Below are positions 11,401 through 23,492 of a DNA stretch of 64,000 nucleotides, in pieces. The stretch's first letter is position 1; every line of letters starts with the position of its first letter. The stretch is from Tanytarsus gracilentus (Eukaryota; Arthropoda; Insecta; Diptera; Chironomidae): the NCBI GenBank assembly GCA_038502055.1, contig JAXRKN010000043.1:2790001-2854000 (forward strand). The letters run 5' to 3'. The translations under genes were made by a program, and so were the position numbers. Under the pieces are notes generated by a model, which was not told where the DNA came from, ran no database searches, and was given only the letters and a program-made list of their open reading frames with translations.

Positions 11401-14400
11401 AGATAATCAATGGACAAGATTGTTGTCGTTAACACCTGGAATGTGTGATTTTTTATACAGTAAAGAAATCGATTGATGTTATTTACACGACTCATTTTGA
11501 CGTGAACTTTTGAACTTTCAAGAACAATTTTTAGATTTTTAAATTTTTTTGAAAATTTGAATTTTTTGTAACGAAATTAAAAAGATCTAAATTTTGATCA
11601 TTTAATTTAATAAACTTAAAGTTTGATGAGGTCGTTGAAATTAAGCAACACAGCTGGGCAAATAAGCCTGCACACCTCACTTCATATTGAACTACATTTA
11701 GAGCAGGAAAACAAGTAGAAACACTTGAAATTCATGACACATTTCAAGGACAAGTTACACGCACATATCCAAAGTGCTAATCATTTAAATTGTTCAACAG
11801 ATAATTTCAACAAATCGCCGAAAGGCAACAGAAGCTTGTAAAAAAAGGTCAAGAACCTCTGCAATGTCGAAAAAGAAGAAAAACTTGCGGTTTCAGTGAT
11901 GCTAAAAGGCATTAATCCGACGTAATTTTCAAGACATTATGCAATTTGAAATTGAAAGAGAGAAAATTGTGCATAAATTTAATGCGCGCTCATAAATTAT
12001 GAAGCAACTTGTTTTTTTGATTTGTAGGTCAGTAATCGCCTTTCGATTTTTATTTCTCGTATCTTTTTTTAGCCTTAAAAAGAAGAAAAAAATTTGATAC
12101 CGCCAAGAAGAATTTGGAAGAAAAAAATCGAAAGAAATTGCGAAAAAATATTTAAAGCTCAAAAAATACGTTGAGATAAAAGTGATTTTATGAAAAAACC
12201 CACATTCACTCTTTTGTCATCACATGACTCGAGAGATAAACTTTCAAGTTCAAGTTGATCAGATTAGGCCACAAAATATTGTTTTTTTTGCAAAAATTTC
12301 ACCTTGAATCTCTTTTTTTCGAGCGCGTTCAAAGAAACGCAAATAAAACTTTTCCTTCTCAGGCATTCAAATAACAATTTTTAACGCTTCTTAATTGAAT
12401 CATATCCAACGGTTTTACGACCGCGGCATGTGTGGTTAAAAATATCTCGCCGCATTTGTATTTTCTCTAAATGCACAAATGATAGAAATTTTTTCTTTAA
12501 AGTGCATTCAAGATCTTTAAAATTCGATACCGTCGCCAGAGCTCCAATGAAAGTTGCATTATTCGATCCACCAGTGCAACTTTCCACGTAATAAAAATAA
12601 TATTCTTTTATTATAAAATGAACATGTTAGCAATAAACAGACAAAACAAGTTGCATTGAAAGTAAAAGTGTGGCAACTTTACGAGTTTATTGAAATTTTT
12701 TACTCTCCGCTTTTATGAGATAATCAAAGCTCTTGTCGAAATTACCTTTTTTGCCCTAACGAACTTTGTGGTAGCTCTGTAAATTGAAAATATCCATTCA
12801 TGCTTTGGTTTTTAATTAAAATCGTTTGATTGACAGAATTGTCAGAATTAAAAGTTTTTAAATGTTTGAAGCAGAGTCAGACATGATTAGTTTCACAGGT
12901 TAATTTTAGACTTTGAAACAAAACTTGAGTTTTTATATTTTTTTAATAGTTATAACGTAACTTTTAATTTTAAAACTTCGCAGCACAAATTTTAAAATAA
13001 ATTTAATTAGCTAATTATGGTTGATTTTTTCAACAAAAATTGAGATTTTCGTTGAAATTCTGGATAATTCTGAATCATTAGCATATCAACCGGTTAATTA
13101 AACTCTTAACACCAAATCAGTGTCAACATCCACATTATTTTCAATTGGCTCTACCATAACCTTGAACTTTAAGCTTTATTATAAATGCAAAATGAGAAAT
13201 TTTAATCAAAACTTTCCCAATTGTATCATCATCATTCAAGAAACGTGTTTATTGGAAAAATATGCGAAAGACTCATTCAAGCAAAATTAACTGGAAATTA
13301 TTGTTTATGCAAATAAATTGCAGCAGACACGAGAGGAATCGTCTTTTGAGCTTAAAACGACGAGGGAAATTTCAATGCCACGGATTCTCAACGAACATTG
13401 CATAATCAACGTCTACGAAAGAGAAATAAAAATAGGACAAGAGCTGCGTTATCAAAGCTATGCATCTTCACTTTTCTTTTAGTAAATTTATTTTGCTTGC
13501 AAAGTGTGAAAAAAGATTTTAAAAAAAATTAAAAAAATCTCCTCTCTAGTTTTAAATAAAATCGTAAATTTTCCCAATTTTTCAATATTTTTAAGACATA
13601 AATCCATATTTGTGTGAGTTCTAAATGTCTGTACTAATTTTTTTGTACTAAATTTTTGATACAAATTTAGATCACGCATTTAACCTAACAATCTAAAATA
13701 ATCAAAAAATATTTTTCTTATATAGGAAATTTTTTAGCAAGTGTAAAAAAAGAGAGGAAAAAATAATTCCAATCATCGATTACATAAAATTTATGTGTTG
13801 AGATAAAGCTTTATGTAGATGAAACGGCGTTTATGCACAGCATGATTGTGAGGCTTAATTGCGTACAGTAACCAGTAACCAACAAATTATTGAATCTCTA
13901 AACTTTATGAACTTGAAAGTTATTAATTTGAGTGTGAAGTAATTTTCAAATTATTTAATTTAAGCAGTCCGTTAAATTTCAAATAATTAATGTAAGTTCA
14001 ACTCATGTGGTTACGACTGTATTTAAGCTCTAATCTTTTTATAAGTTAAACAATTTGAAATCGCCAAGACTTAATTCATTTCATTAAAGTCCTCACTTGA
14101 GAGAGGTTATACTCACTTGCATAATTTACGTGTTGATCACTTGAAATTATCTTCACTTTATTTATCTCTCTTTTAGTGTCTTTTTCTTTCACTACATACT
14201 TTTATCAGCAATTAAAATCTCGTATGCTCATATGAAATGCAATGAGTCACGAAACCGTAACAGCTTTACTCTTCTTTTGTTATATCTTTATCGCTCGAGA
14301 TGAATGCTGTTTGGTGATTCCGAGAAAGAGGAAATTTTTAATGTGAGTTACAAGTGATTTTAAAATTTAATTATTTTTTTGTTATTTTTTTCTGTTCAAT

Positions 14401-14650
14401 ATTTCGCCACTTTCACTCTGAAGAGGCAAAAAAATAATAAAAATTATTGCGTCTACTAATGTAAGCTCGAAGAAGCAGCACCTGACCAAAAAAACATTGT
14501 TTTGATTTATTTTCAACGCATGGAAATTTTCTATAGTTACACTTTAATTTGAAGTGGATTTTGAGTTTGATGAACTTTATGAAAATAAAAATAATTAATT
14601 TTTTTTGAAATGTTTGGATTTTAAAAATAAATGGAGACAAAAATTAAAAT
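8453..14650. other. Gene desert between UGT/ORF1 element and SNMP, left part
   Basis: This is about 6 kb of AT-rich DNA with scattered A/T runs, a short GA run near 9611-9625 and an AC run near 8752-8761. Open frames at 10712-10912 and 11178-11495 are short, lack domains and have intergenic composition. I found no exon-like stretch with good splice sites, no tRNA and no miRNA sequence that I recognise. Confidence 0.5.
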
Positions 14651-14780
14651 CAGAGATGGGCATTTACAAAAAATTAAATGTCACGTTAATTTTGGGAAAT
14701 TACATAAATTTTGTATGAAAATATATTTAATTTTTTGTAATGTAATTTTTATTCGATTGCAATGTAACTGCCCATCTCTA
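14651..14780. mobile_element. hAT-like MITE, copy 1
   Basis: This 130-bp element starts CAGAGATGGGCATTTACA and ends TGTAACTGCCCATCTCTA, which are inverted repeats of each other with one or two differences. It has no coding capacity. The flanks are AATTAAAAT on the left and AATTAGAAT on the right, a degenerate 9-bp duplication. The same ends occur in a second copy at 15858-15988. Short length, CAG-type ends and a target duplication of about 8 bp fit a non-autonomous hAT element. Confidence 0.75.
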
Positions 14781-15857
14781 AATTAGAATAATATTCAGAA
14801 AAAATTCACTAATTTTTCTATTTTAAAAAACTTTAATTTGTTATCAAATAAAATTAACCCTCAAAATTTCTTTAAAGCTTTTTTTGTGTTATTTAAAAAC
14901 ATTTTTTTGCCTTCAAACCCACAAAAAATCTCTAAAATTGATCTTCAGTCAATCAATATTTTTCAATCGATATTAAATTGTCGGTGAAAAATAATTTCGG
15001 CCTCAAAATTGCAAAGCTTTTCTCTTCAAAAAAAGTAAATTAATTTCACATCAGCAAGTTTTTTTAATTTATCTCAGTTAAGGTGAATTACGAAAAGAGA
15101 AAAATATTTTGGTATAAGCAAATATCACTGACTGCTAACTTTCTCAACTAATAGGCACTAAAAAATATAAAAATACACAAAATCCAGTCAACTGAAAACT
15201 GGTGAGTGAGAGATGGATGAAAATTCAAACAAACTCGCTCGCTTTTTTTGTAATTTTTTAGCTTCACTCGTGGGTTAATAAAAATTGCTGGCAATTTCCG
15301 CCTTAAAATAGTTCAGAAATGTCATTAAAAATCATTACCACTTCCAGAGTAATTAGCTGATCATAAGCTTATCACAAAGTGCGATCTTTTTTTTAAATTC
15401 ACAATTCTTTAATTTATTTCTTTTTTATCATTTCTTCTTTTCACTTTCTTTCGCGCTTCGGACTGAAATAAATATTTTTATCGTAGCTTTTTCGCTTTTT
15501 TGACTTTCTTGGAGCGCAGCTCAAATTAAACTGCGCGCTCGAGTCGTCAAAAAATGAATATACATTGCCTTAAACTTTTTTCATATTTGATCAAGTTTTT
15601 TTCTTCTTAAAGCTACCTTTTTTGCCGACACTCTCTCTTAAATTTTTTTTCACGCTCACACATCATGCAGAGCGGAGCTTAAGTCTCAGAGATCATGATC
15701 TGCTGTGCTTATGCTGCTGCAGCTGTGGTTGAGAGAGCTTTACTGTTAGTGATCAAGTGGTTAAAGAAATTTTTTAATATTTTAATTTAATTTAATTTAA
15801 ATAAAAATTACATTTTAGAATTAAATTATAAGTGTTTGAAAATTTGTTGAACATAAT
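14781..15857. other. Intergenic segment between two MITE copies
   Basis: This is mostly AT-rich sequence. Between about 15440 and 15740 it is noticeably less AT-rich, with an imperfect inverted repeat near 15511-15542 (GAGCGCAG with CTGCGCGCTC) and a CTGCTG/GCAGCTG-rich stretch near 15700-15735. This could be a promoter or enhancer island or a non-coding exon, but I see no reading frame in it. Confidence 0.4.
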
Positions 15858-15988
15858 CAGAGATGGACAATTACAATTGTAATCAAATGCAAATTATAAT
15901 TGTAATTAATTACATTTTTATACTAAATTCATGTAATTTCCCATAATTAAAGTACATTACTGGTTTTTTTTGTAACTGCCCATCTCTG
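15858..15988. mobile_element. hAT-like MITE, copy 2
   Basis: This 131-bp element begins CAGAGATGGACAATTACA and ends TGTAACTGCCCATCTCTG. The end inverted repeats match those of the copy at 14651-14780. It is bounded by a perfect 8-bp direct repeat, AACATAAT, at 15850-15857 and 15989-15996. The 8-bp target duplication and CAG...CTG ends are the hallmarks of hAT-superfamily elements. It contains no open frame. Confidence 0.82.
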
Positions 15989-16879
15989 AACATAATTTGC
16001 TTAAAACTAGTCTTGTCTTGTTAAACTAGACCTTGGCAATTTTAATAGAGTTAATTCTGATAAATTCAATGTCAACGTGCAAAAAAGAACTGTGCACAAA
16101 AACTTAAAGTATGAACACAAAGTTTTTGCTAATTATAAAATTTGTCTAATTTCATTTCTGAAGAAAAGCTTAAAAATTTAAATTCCGCTGTTCAATCGTC
16201 AGAGAGGATTTTTTTTTGTTTTTCACATTAAATTTGACTCAATTTTCTTATTTTTACCGTCGACAATTTTCAATCCTTTTCATCCTTCACATTGCATCTC
16301 ACTTTGCATTGCACTTGTGAAAATTTCTGCTTGGAAAAAAATCATTCTAGGTCATGGAACAATGAGCATGTCTTGTTGATGAAAAGTATAAAAGAATTGT
16401 TTGCCAGAAATTTGACGTAAAAAATTTTCTTTCTTCAAACAGCTAAAAAGAATTTAATTGTGGGTTGAATTAGAAATTCCGGTCTGCATAAAAATTTATT
16501 GTTGTCTATCAAAAATATTCTAAAAATCACCACAAAAGTAAATAAATTCCTCTTCTCAGCTTTCAAAATCATATATGCGTAGAAAGCACACAATCGAAAT
16601 GCTATGAGAAGGGTCGAAAGTATTTATTTAGTTTCTTTCTTTGTGTTTGAAAATTTATCTCGTCTGAAAAATTTTCAATAAATATTTTTTGAAATTAAAA
16701 AATAATTTGTGGTGCTGTGTGGATTTTTATTTGAATAATTAACGTAAAATTTACATAATTTTTAAATGTGCTAACTACGTAATTCAACTACATTTTCACG
16801 TGAAGTCATTATTACTACGTTTCAGCAATGTGATTTACGTTCAAGTCCACAAAACCATTTGTGAGATTATCCCAAAGCT
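15989..16879. other. 3' flank of SNMP gene, no gene seen
   Basis: This AT-rich sequence lies between the second MITE and the end of the minus-strand SNMP gene. The part nearest 16880 is presumably the SNMP 3' untranslated region. Nothing else is recognisable. Confidence 0.45.
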
Positions 16880-19800
16880 TCAATTTGACTTTGTTGCGAT
16901 GGATTTGTGTTGGACGTCATTCGTTGATTCTTTCGAATGCTCATTAAAAATCATAAATGCTGAAAAAATGAAACCAATTGTCCCGCAGATAATTCCGATC
17001 CATTTAAAAGTTGTGTTCACTTTCATGGCTCTGCGGAGAGAATGAAATCCAGGAAAAATATAATTGAAACCTTAAGCTTATTAAAAAATGTTATTGATAC
17101 TCTCTGGTACATGCCATTATTTCATTCTATTCAGAGAAAAGTCAATAAATATCGAGTTACTCACAAAAATAGCTGATACCGCAAGAGATCTGTGTAAGTT
17201 CGATTTAGAGCAACACCTGAGGAAGAAAATTCATCTTAATAAAATCGAAGGATGGAACTGAATGAAAATTTAATTCATCTTGTTCCTTGTCACTAAATCT
17301 CGCTCACTCTCTTCAACCCAAATTAATGGTAGCAATAATTTCGGTAATCTGTCCATAACTTCGTAGTCCTCAATTTTCTGAACATCCATCGAAAATTGTA
17401 ATCTTTTTGCACCCTCTAATGGCGTTCCGGAGATCTGCATTAGTTATAATTTTAAGCACTTTCTAATTGATTACAAAAGCACTAAACTCTCACCGGTTCA
17501 AAATTAACGAAAACATCGTGCAAGGATCGATTGGGATTTAGTCCATCAACTTTCTCGAGTAGGGATGAATCGGTGTCGAGAAAATGAGGCTTTGATTACA
17601 GAAAAGATTAGAGAAAAAAATTATCAAGCATGTGCCGAATAAATTACCAATATACCTTTGAACCTGCAGGATATAAATTTGCCAAGCATGAAATTAAATT
17701 AAAATATATCAATATATAATTAATGTCGAATCCCTAAGGATGTGTCTTTGAGGTTTAATTCCAATACGCGTGCCAAATTGAGTGGTATGTGAACATGACA
17801 GCACTCAAGTGCTTCAATAAACACTCGGAAATCTCAGTAGGCCAAACAAAACTCGCCACGAATGGACACAAAATTTTTCGCTCACTTTTTAATTTAATCT
17901 AAAAATTTTCTGTGTCCATATGTGGATGAATACATGTGTGAACGTGATTTCTACAAAAATGATACATTTCGAGAGCTTTTGAGGACAACACGAGCCTAGC
18001 AAAACCCTCATAAAGTTCAAATTAATAAATCGAGAAAAATAATTATCGACGGTTCTAATTAATAAATAGATCGTTGCAGCGTTGACTATTTAAAAAAGGT
18101 GAAGGACGAAAAATTAAAAATAATTTTAAAGCGTACCATAGATGGGAGAAGCCAAGCACGGACTGAGATCAAAAGTACCTTGAAGAGGGCAATCATCGGG
18201 CGGGTCGTTGCAGAAGCAGTGTAGTGACTCATCCGCCTATAAAGAAAGATAAATTATCACATAATTTACATTTTTCTTCTCTCTCATTTCTTTTTACCTT
18301 CATGTCACGAAAATAAATTGAGTAAAATGCTGTCGGGAGTCCGTCGTACGTTGATTTTCGAACATAATGCGCGTTTAATGACATGCAACTAAAAAAAATT
18401 GCTTCTTTAGACTTTAGTAAAGATTATTTAAAAAATTGTGTAAAAAATCTTTAAAATTTAAAAAAAAAACTTGAACGTTAAATTTCAAAGTGAGAAATTA
18501 ACTTACAGGTCAGGAGTAAATGACCAAAGTCCTTCGGATTGTTCGAGAAATGGAGGAAAAATTGTGCTATCCGTGCCACGATATCGATTGCACTCATCAC
18601 CGGACCACACCGATTGGAGACTTTACGATGCGAAATTAAGTAATAATTTTTTAATGACACAGTTACATTTTCGTCATTGAACTGAAGAAATTTTAACTCA
18701 CCTCTCGTCATTCACCTTTAATATTCGTCCTAGATCGTGAATATTTTTAATGCCGCGAAAAACAGTAAATCTTCCCAACGCTGTGTCGTTTTTCTGCGAA
18801 ATGTTGCGTCATAAAACATTGATTAGGGTTTTTTTTGTAACTCAATATTTACATGGCCAAGGATTGAAATAGAAATGTGAGTGTCGTTGATGATTCGAAC
18901 TCCTTGTTTAGCACCCTCCGTCCGGATTGCAGTACAAACAGCCTTAATGACAATGAAGAAGAAAAAAGGTTTCGTGAAAATATTTTTTTCGAATTTAAAG
19001 TGCGAAAATTGAATTTTTTATGAGATAACCGAAAGCAATTTGTGATGCGATGAGTGAAATTTATTGAGGGATAAATTAAATTTGTTCATGAGGTATTGAA
19101 GAATGAGAATTATTTAAAATTTATTTTTTATAAATATCAACGTATATTTTTATTTTAAAATATTTGCAATTTTTTCACTTCATCACTTTATGATTAAATT
19201 AGATTAAAAAGGTGTTCATGGATATGAAAAACTCACAAACCTTAACCTCAAACTGCCTCCCACTACAGTCCAATGGAATTCCCCGAAATAACACATCCAT
19301 CACATTGACCTTCATGATCGGACTCGTGGCGTTCTCGAAAATGTATCTCATCGCCTTAATCACTGTCGGTAGAAAGGCTTCACGTTCACGCATGACAGTC
19401 ATTACTGCACCAAACATGATCAAATTGGGTACGAAAACCTCTTCTTCACCCGTGAGACCATTAGACATTTCCGGTCGAAAGATAAATTGCTGCTTCAACG
19501 TGTACGAGAGTGTATCGTCGAGGTCATTATTATCCTGAAGATTTTCTCTCAATTTCCATTCACTAAAATCGTACGAGTGCATATGTGAAAAAAATTTCTT
19601 TATTATTTTTCCTTTTTCAAGTGTACTCACTCGAACACGTAAGGACCGATCTCTTGAACTTTCGGTCTGCCACCATTAGCGAACTCATCGGGATTCGTTA
19701 AGTTGAAAACGTAAATTTTGAATGTGAGTGGAAAGGGAATATGCTCGAAAAGTGGCCGCATTTGAGATCCTTTGCGTAGTTGAACATTCTAAAGGAAAAT

Positions 19801-20605
19801 TGTAAAAATAATTTGATGACGACTGTTTTTAAAAGTAATTGCAAATTTATTATGTTTCTATCGAGTGGCGCACTTATTTGAGGTCCAATTGACATTTGAC
19901 AGTAATTGATTTGCTATAAAAATAAACTTGAAGTTCAAAAGTGCGTTTAATGATCGAGAACAAAAAATACTAATGAGATCATTCAAAAAAAAATTAAATG
20001 TCAAAAGTGGGAGGGATTTTTTGTGATTACGTAAAAAAATTTATTAAGAAATATTTTTTTAATAAATCACGTTATTAAATTTTATTTTAACGAGTCGCCA
20101 CTTCTTAGCAATTAATCAATTAAATTACACTTTTGGATTTTAATTTCATTTACTCTAAAAACAACATGCGGAAAATAATTTTAGCGAGTCTAATTTTAAT
20201 CTACGATATTTTTTCATATGCATGTGTAAAACATCCTTGAGCTGTTATTAGAAAGTTCTTATTTTTTAAAAGTTCAAAATTTCAAATTGTTTTTTTTAAT
20301 TTCGGGTAAACACTCGAAAACGCTTCAAACAATTTGAACGATAGATAAAAAAATTAGTCAGCACGTGTTTGATTTTTTATGTTTATCTGCTTTTAAAAAT
20401 TTAATCACAAAAAACAGCCTAGGAGATTTATGAAAGAGAAGCTCGACAGTGAATTTATCGACAACATCTCCTGAGAATTTTTCCTTACCCTCTTGAGGAC
20501 GGCTTTAATAATTTCCGGTATTATAAACGAGCTATTTACAAACGCAAAAATCAGCACACACAGTGAAAAAATTGCTGCTATTTTAAAGTTAATTTTTAGC
20601 TTCAT
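16880..20605 (-). CDS. Snmp1: Sensory neuron membrane protein (CD36/SCARB family), SNMP1-like
   Basis: SNMPs are two-pass receptors of olfactory dendrites that help deliver lipid pheromones to odorant receptors. Thirteen exons join in frame: 20605-20489, 19788-19631, 19562-19241, 18942-18853, 18793-18702, 18620-18507, 18388-18298, 18236-18137, 17663-17656 (8 nt), 17589-17494, 17434-17308, 17216-17165 and 17030-16880. They give 505 residues, close to the usual family length. A transmembrane helix lies at about 8-28 and a second near 460-480, with a short cytoplasmic tail. Family landmarks include FKIYVFNLTNPDEF, GPYVFDEWK, VWSGDECNRYRGTD, the Cys cluster in HCFCNDPPDDC and the FEPISGTP block. 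The FEPISGTP block and IWVEE context favour SNMP1 over SNMP2, but the subclass is inferred. N-glycosylation sites (Asn-X-Ser/Thr) occur in the ectodomain, for example NLT. Confidence 0.9.
17656..17663 (-). other. Snmp1: 8-nt microexon of the SNMP gene
   Basis: On the minus strand, CTGCAG precedes and GTATAT follows the octamer GTTCAAAG. Including it restores phase between the exons at 18236-18137 and 17589-17494 and gives SPIYGSKPHF. This matches in length and pattern the SNMP/CD36 block that normally reads like APVxxSKPHF. Skipping it would break the frame. Confidence 0.8.
17856..17925. repeat. Snmp1: Short inverted-repeat element, copy 2 (in an SNMP intron)
   Basis: This 70-bp sequence begins CCACGAATGGACACAAAA and ends TTTTCTGTGTCCATATGTGG. 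The arms pair over about 20 bp with a few mismatches around an AT-rich loop. It shares both ends with the sequence at 5979-6068. It lies in the SNMP intron 17664-18136. It may be a palindromic MITE relic or a hairpin RNA precursor. Confidence 0.55.
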
Positions 20606-22572
20606 TTTTATTAGCTAGCGTGATTGCGATGAAATTTTTATTTAAAATGTCTCGTGGCTATTTTTTAATTTTGCCACAAGAAATTTTTATGAATGGATAG
20701 AAAATTTCCACGCTGATGTAAAAAAGTTGATTTTTTCACTCAATTCAACTCGCTTGCACTACACCGGGATGTTTATCATGGAAAAAACTTTTTCCTCTCA
20801 CTATATTTGCTCCAACTTTTGCTCACTGCGCCAACTTTCAACAACTGATTTTTCACTTGGCAATGTTGGAGCTTTTTGTTCGTTTACTTTTGCGAGTTAT
20901 AATTGAGACAATTAAAGTTTTAAATGCAAGTCATTATCTTTATGCGGTTTGGTGCTCATCAATTATCGAAAAAGTCATTTAAACTCGATTTTGATTTGTA
21001 ATTAAATTTTTCAATTAGATTTTCAAAAATTGACTTCGAAGGACGTGAAAATTGATGATGAAGAAAAATCAATTTCTTGACAATTATTCTCTAATGCTCG
21101 CATTCCATATTTTTCTAAAAGCTACTCGAGCGATTCTATGAATCATTCAGTTTATGCTGTGGGTCGGAATTGTCAAAATTTTTATGAATAATAAAAATTT
21201 TCTCGATAAGAAACATACGAGATGATTTTTAAAATATTTCGATGAATTTCATTTTAAAATATAAAATTTTAAAATTTTAAAATAAAGTTGAAATTTTTAA
21301 AAATCTCCACACTAAAAATTATCTTGAAATATCAAAATTTAATGGAGTGTCCCATCCCCTGATAAAAAATTTCTTCAATATTGACGAATCCACCTGAATT
21401 TGAACAAAATATTAAATATTCAATGAAAGCCTTTTTGACAACAAAATTTGCAAACATTAAAATGATTCGAGGAAAATTTAATATTGTGTAGACTTTACAT
21501 CGAAGATGAACTTTTTTTATCATGAATCAATTAAGCCAAAACTCAAGCAATTTGTCTCAAATCTCAAGACTTTTGCCCTCTCTCAAATAATTAAATTTCC
21601 CTCTTGAAAAATTCATTAAAACTTTTTGATTCATCAAACCCTACACGCAATTTTCTTGCTTCGGATACTTTTTAACAAGTATCGAGTTGCTCGAAGGCAG
21701 ATTTTATATTCACAAGGTCTTCTCATTAATTACTCAATGGTTGACTACAATGTTTCGTGTCATTACAAACTTTTGTGGAAGCGATTTAATTGTTTTAGAT
21801 TCACCGATTGAGTAATAAAGGCACGAAAGTGAAAATTACGTGGGAGAAAGGTCACATTTCAATGAATCAATTATTTAGGGCGCTCATTTGTCAGAAATTG
21901 TGAATTCCTCAAATTATTTCGAATAAAATTTAGAAAAAACATAAATTTAAATCTCTGGATTTATTCTCAAATCTAATCTTTAGAAATTTAAATCCATGAA
22001 TTTTTAGTTCTTCATTAAATTTTTTCTCAACCATTTTAATTAATTTTAATTTGAAAAGTTTCAAACAACTTTTCCTTTGAAATTTTCATCAAGATGTTTC
22101 AATTTCCGCAATTTTCTTTCATTGATTTTATCGAAATTTACAAGTTTGCGAATTCTTCCACAAATATGACTTGACAAAAGTGCAAAAGTTTGATGATTAT
22201 TCAGTTGATGTATAAAAGCATTTCGATGTAATTTTAATAAAACATTCAGGATGTGATGCAATGTGCAATGTTAAGAATCCATGAAATTGATTCAACTTTT
22301 TCTCTCCTCTCAAAAGTTTTCAATCAATCGATTGAAGAAAACCCCGCGAGTATTTTTAAAGTTTAAATTTTAAAAATACGTTAAATTTTCAAATAAATAA
22401 TTTTTAATTTAAATAATTTTAAAAATTCCAGAATTTAAATTTTAAACTTTTGCTGGCTGGGTTGAAACTAGCACGTGAAGCTTCTGAAGTTGAAAGAAAT
22501 TAAAGATCTTCAAGATGGGAAAAACAATTCACGGAAATGGGTAAGGCAGCCGAGATGAGACAATATTGTGTC
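20606..22572. other. Divergent intergenic region between SNMP and the His-rich gene
   Basis: About 2 kb of AT-rich DNA. The left end should contain the SNMP promoter and the right end that of the His/Pro-rich secreted protein. Open frames at 21332-21523, 21626-21811 and 22061-22261 have no domains or splice context and look random. Confidence 0.5.
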
Positions 22573-22578
22573 TATAAA
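22573..22578 (+). promoter_or_regulatory. TATA box of the His/Pro-rich secreted protein gene
   Basis: TATAAA lies 55 bp before the ATG at 22633, in a locally less AT-rich stretch. Transcription would be expected to start near 22600-22608. A focused TATA promoter suits a tissue-specific secreted product. This reading is inferred from sequence only. Confidence 0.55.
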
Positions 22579-22632
22579 GAGACCGACGGTGACAAAATTT
22601 GCATTTAGTGTCGCGTTAAGTTCTGTTGAAAA

Positions 22633-23492
22633 ATGAATTTAATTGTAAGTTGAGTGCGAAACATTTTCTTCAATTAAATTCTTTTCAATTCACAGTTGGG
22701 ATTTGCAGTGTTGTGGACAGTGATTCAATTAAATAATGCCATTCTCACGTCTCCAAGTGAGAAATCTGTTGTGCAAAATTCCAGCAAAAAGGAAAAGCGA
22801 GGAGCATTTGGATTTGGCAGCCATCATCACAATCCTCATAGTCATCATCATCCGCATGAGCACTACGACGATTGGCATCCTATTCCACCGAACTCACATT
22901 CGAATTCACCTCCACAGCCACCCGTTCCATTAGGTGCTCACTTTCATACAACAGTCACTAAAAAATTTGGCGTGCCAATTCCATATCCCGTGCCTGTAAA
23001 GGTAATAAACAATATTTTATCATTAATTATATTTTTCGGCGTTAAAAAATGTTTTTGTGGATAGTTTTTGTTATTTTTGAAATTTTAATTAAAAAATTTA
23101 GAGGAAATTTATCACTTTTGGTTTTAAAATTTTAATAATTAGAAAATTACCAAAATATTTAATTAAAATCGAAAATTTGATTAAAAATCAGCTGTAGTGT
23201 GCATGTTCGATTAAAAACAGGATTTTGCTATTAAAGTTACATCTCTGCTTTTAACTAATTTTTATATTTTGAAATTTCTGTCAAAACACAATTCTGAAAT
23301 GAAATCACTTTTTTTTATCCCAAGATCCACGTGCCAATTTATAAGCCATACGCTGTTCACATTCCCGTTGATCGACCAGTACCACACTTTGTGCCGATCC
23401 CTCATCCAATTCCTGTTAATGGTCCATCTCATCATCCGCCCCACGCACACACGTGGCCAGCACCTCAACATCACCATAATAATAAATGGTAA
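22633..23492 (+). CDS. Small secreted His/Pro-rich protein, cuticle or matrix type
   Basis: Three exons join in frame: 22633-22644 (12 nt), 22696-23001 and 23325-23492, giving 161 residues. Residues 1-20 form a signal peptide (LGFAVLWTVIQLNNA), completed only when the 12-nt first coding exon is spliced on. A basic KKEKR stretch follows, a possible proprotein convertase site. Then come a His-rich block (HHHNPHSHHHPHEHYDD), a Pro/Ser block, and a series of Val-Pro units (FGVPIPYPVPVK, VHIPVDRPVPHFVPIPHP) ending in a second His-rich segment. Val-Pro and His repeats of this kind occur in insect cuticle, chorion and salivary matrix proteins, and His clusters can bind metal. I cannot name the family. 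Identity as a real gene is well supported by the signal peptide, splice sites and TATA box. Confidence 0.85.

Noticed and set aside
10712..11495. Open frames of 66 and 105 codons in the desert
   Set aside because: Phe/Leu/Ser-rich products typical of AT-rich DNA, with no domains and no supporting context.
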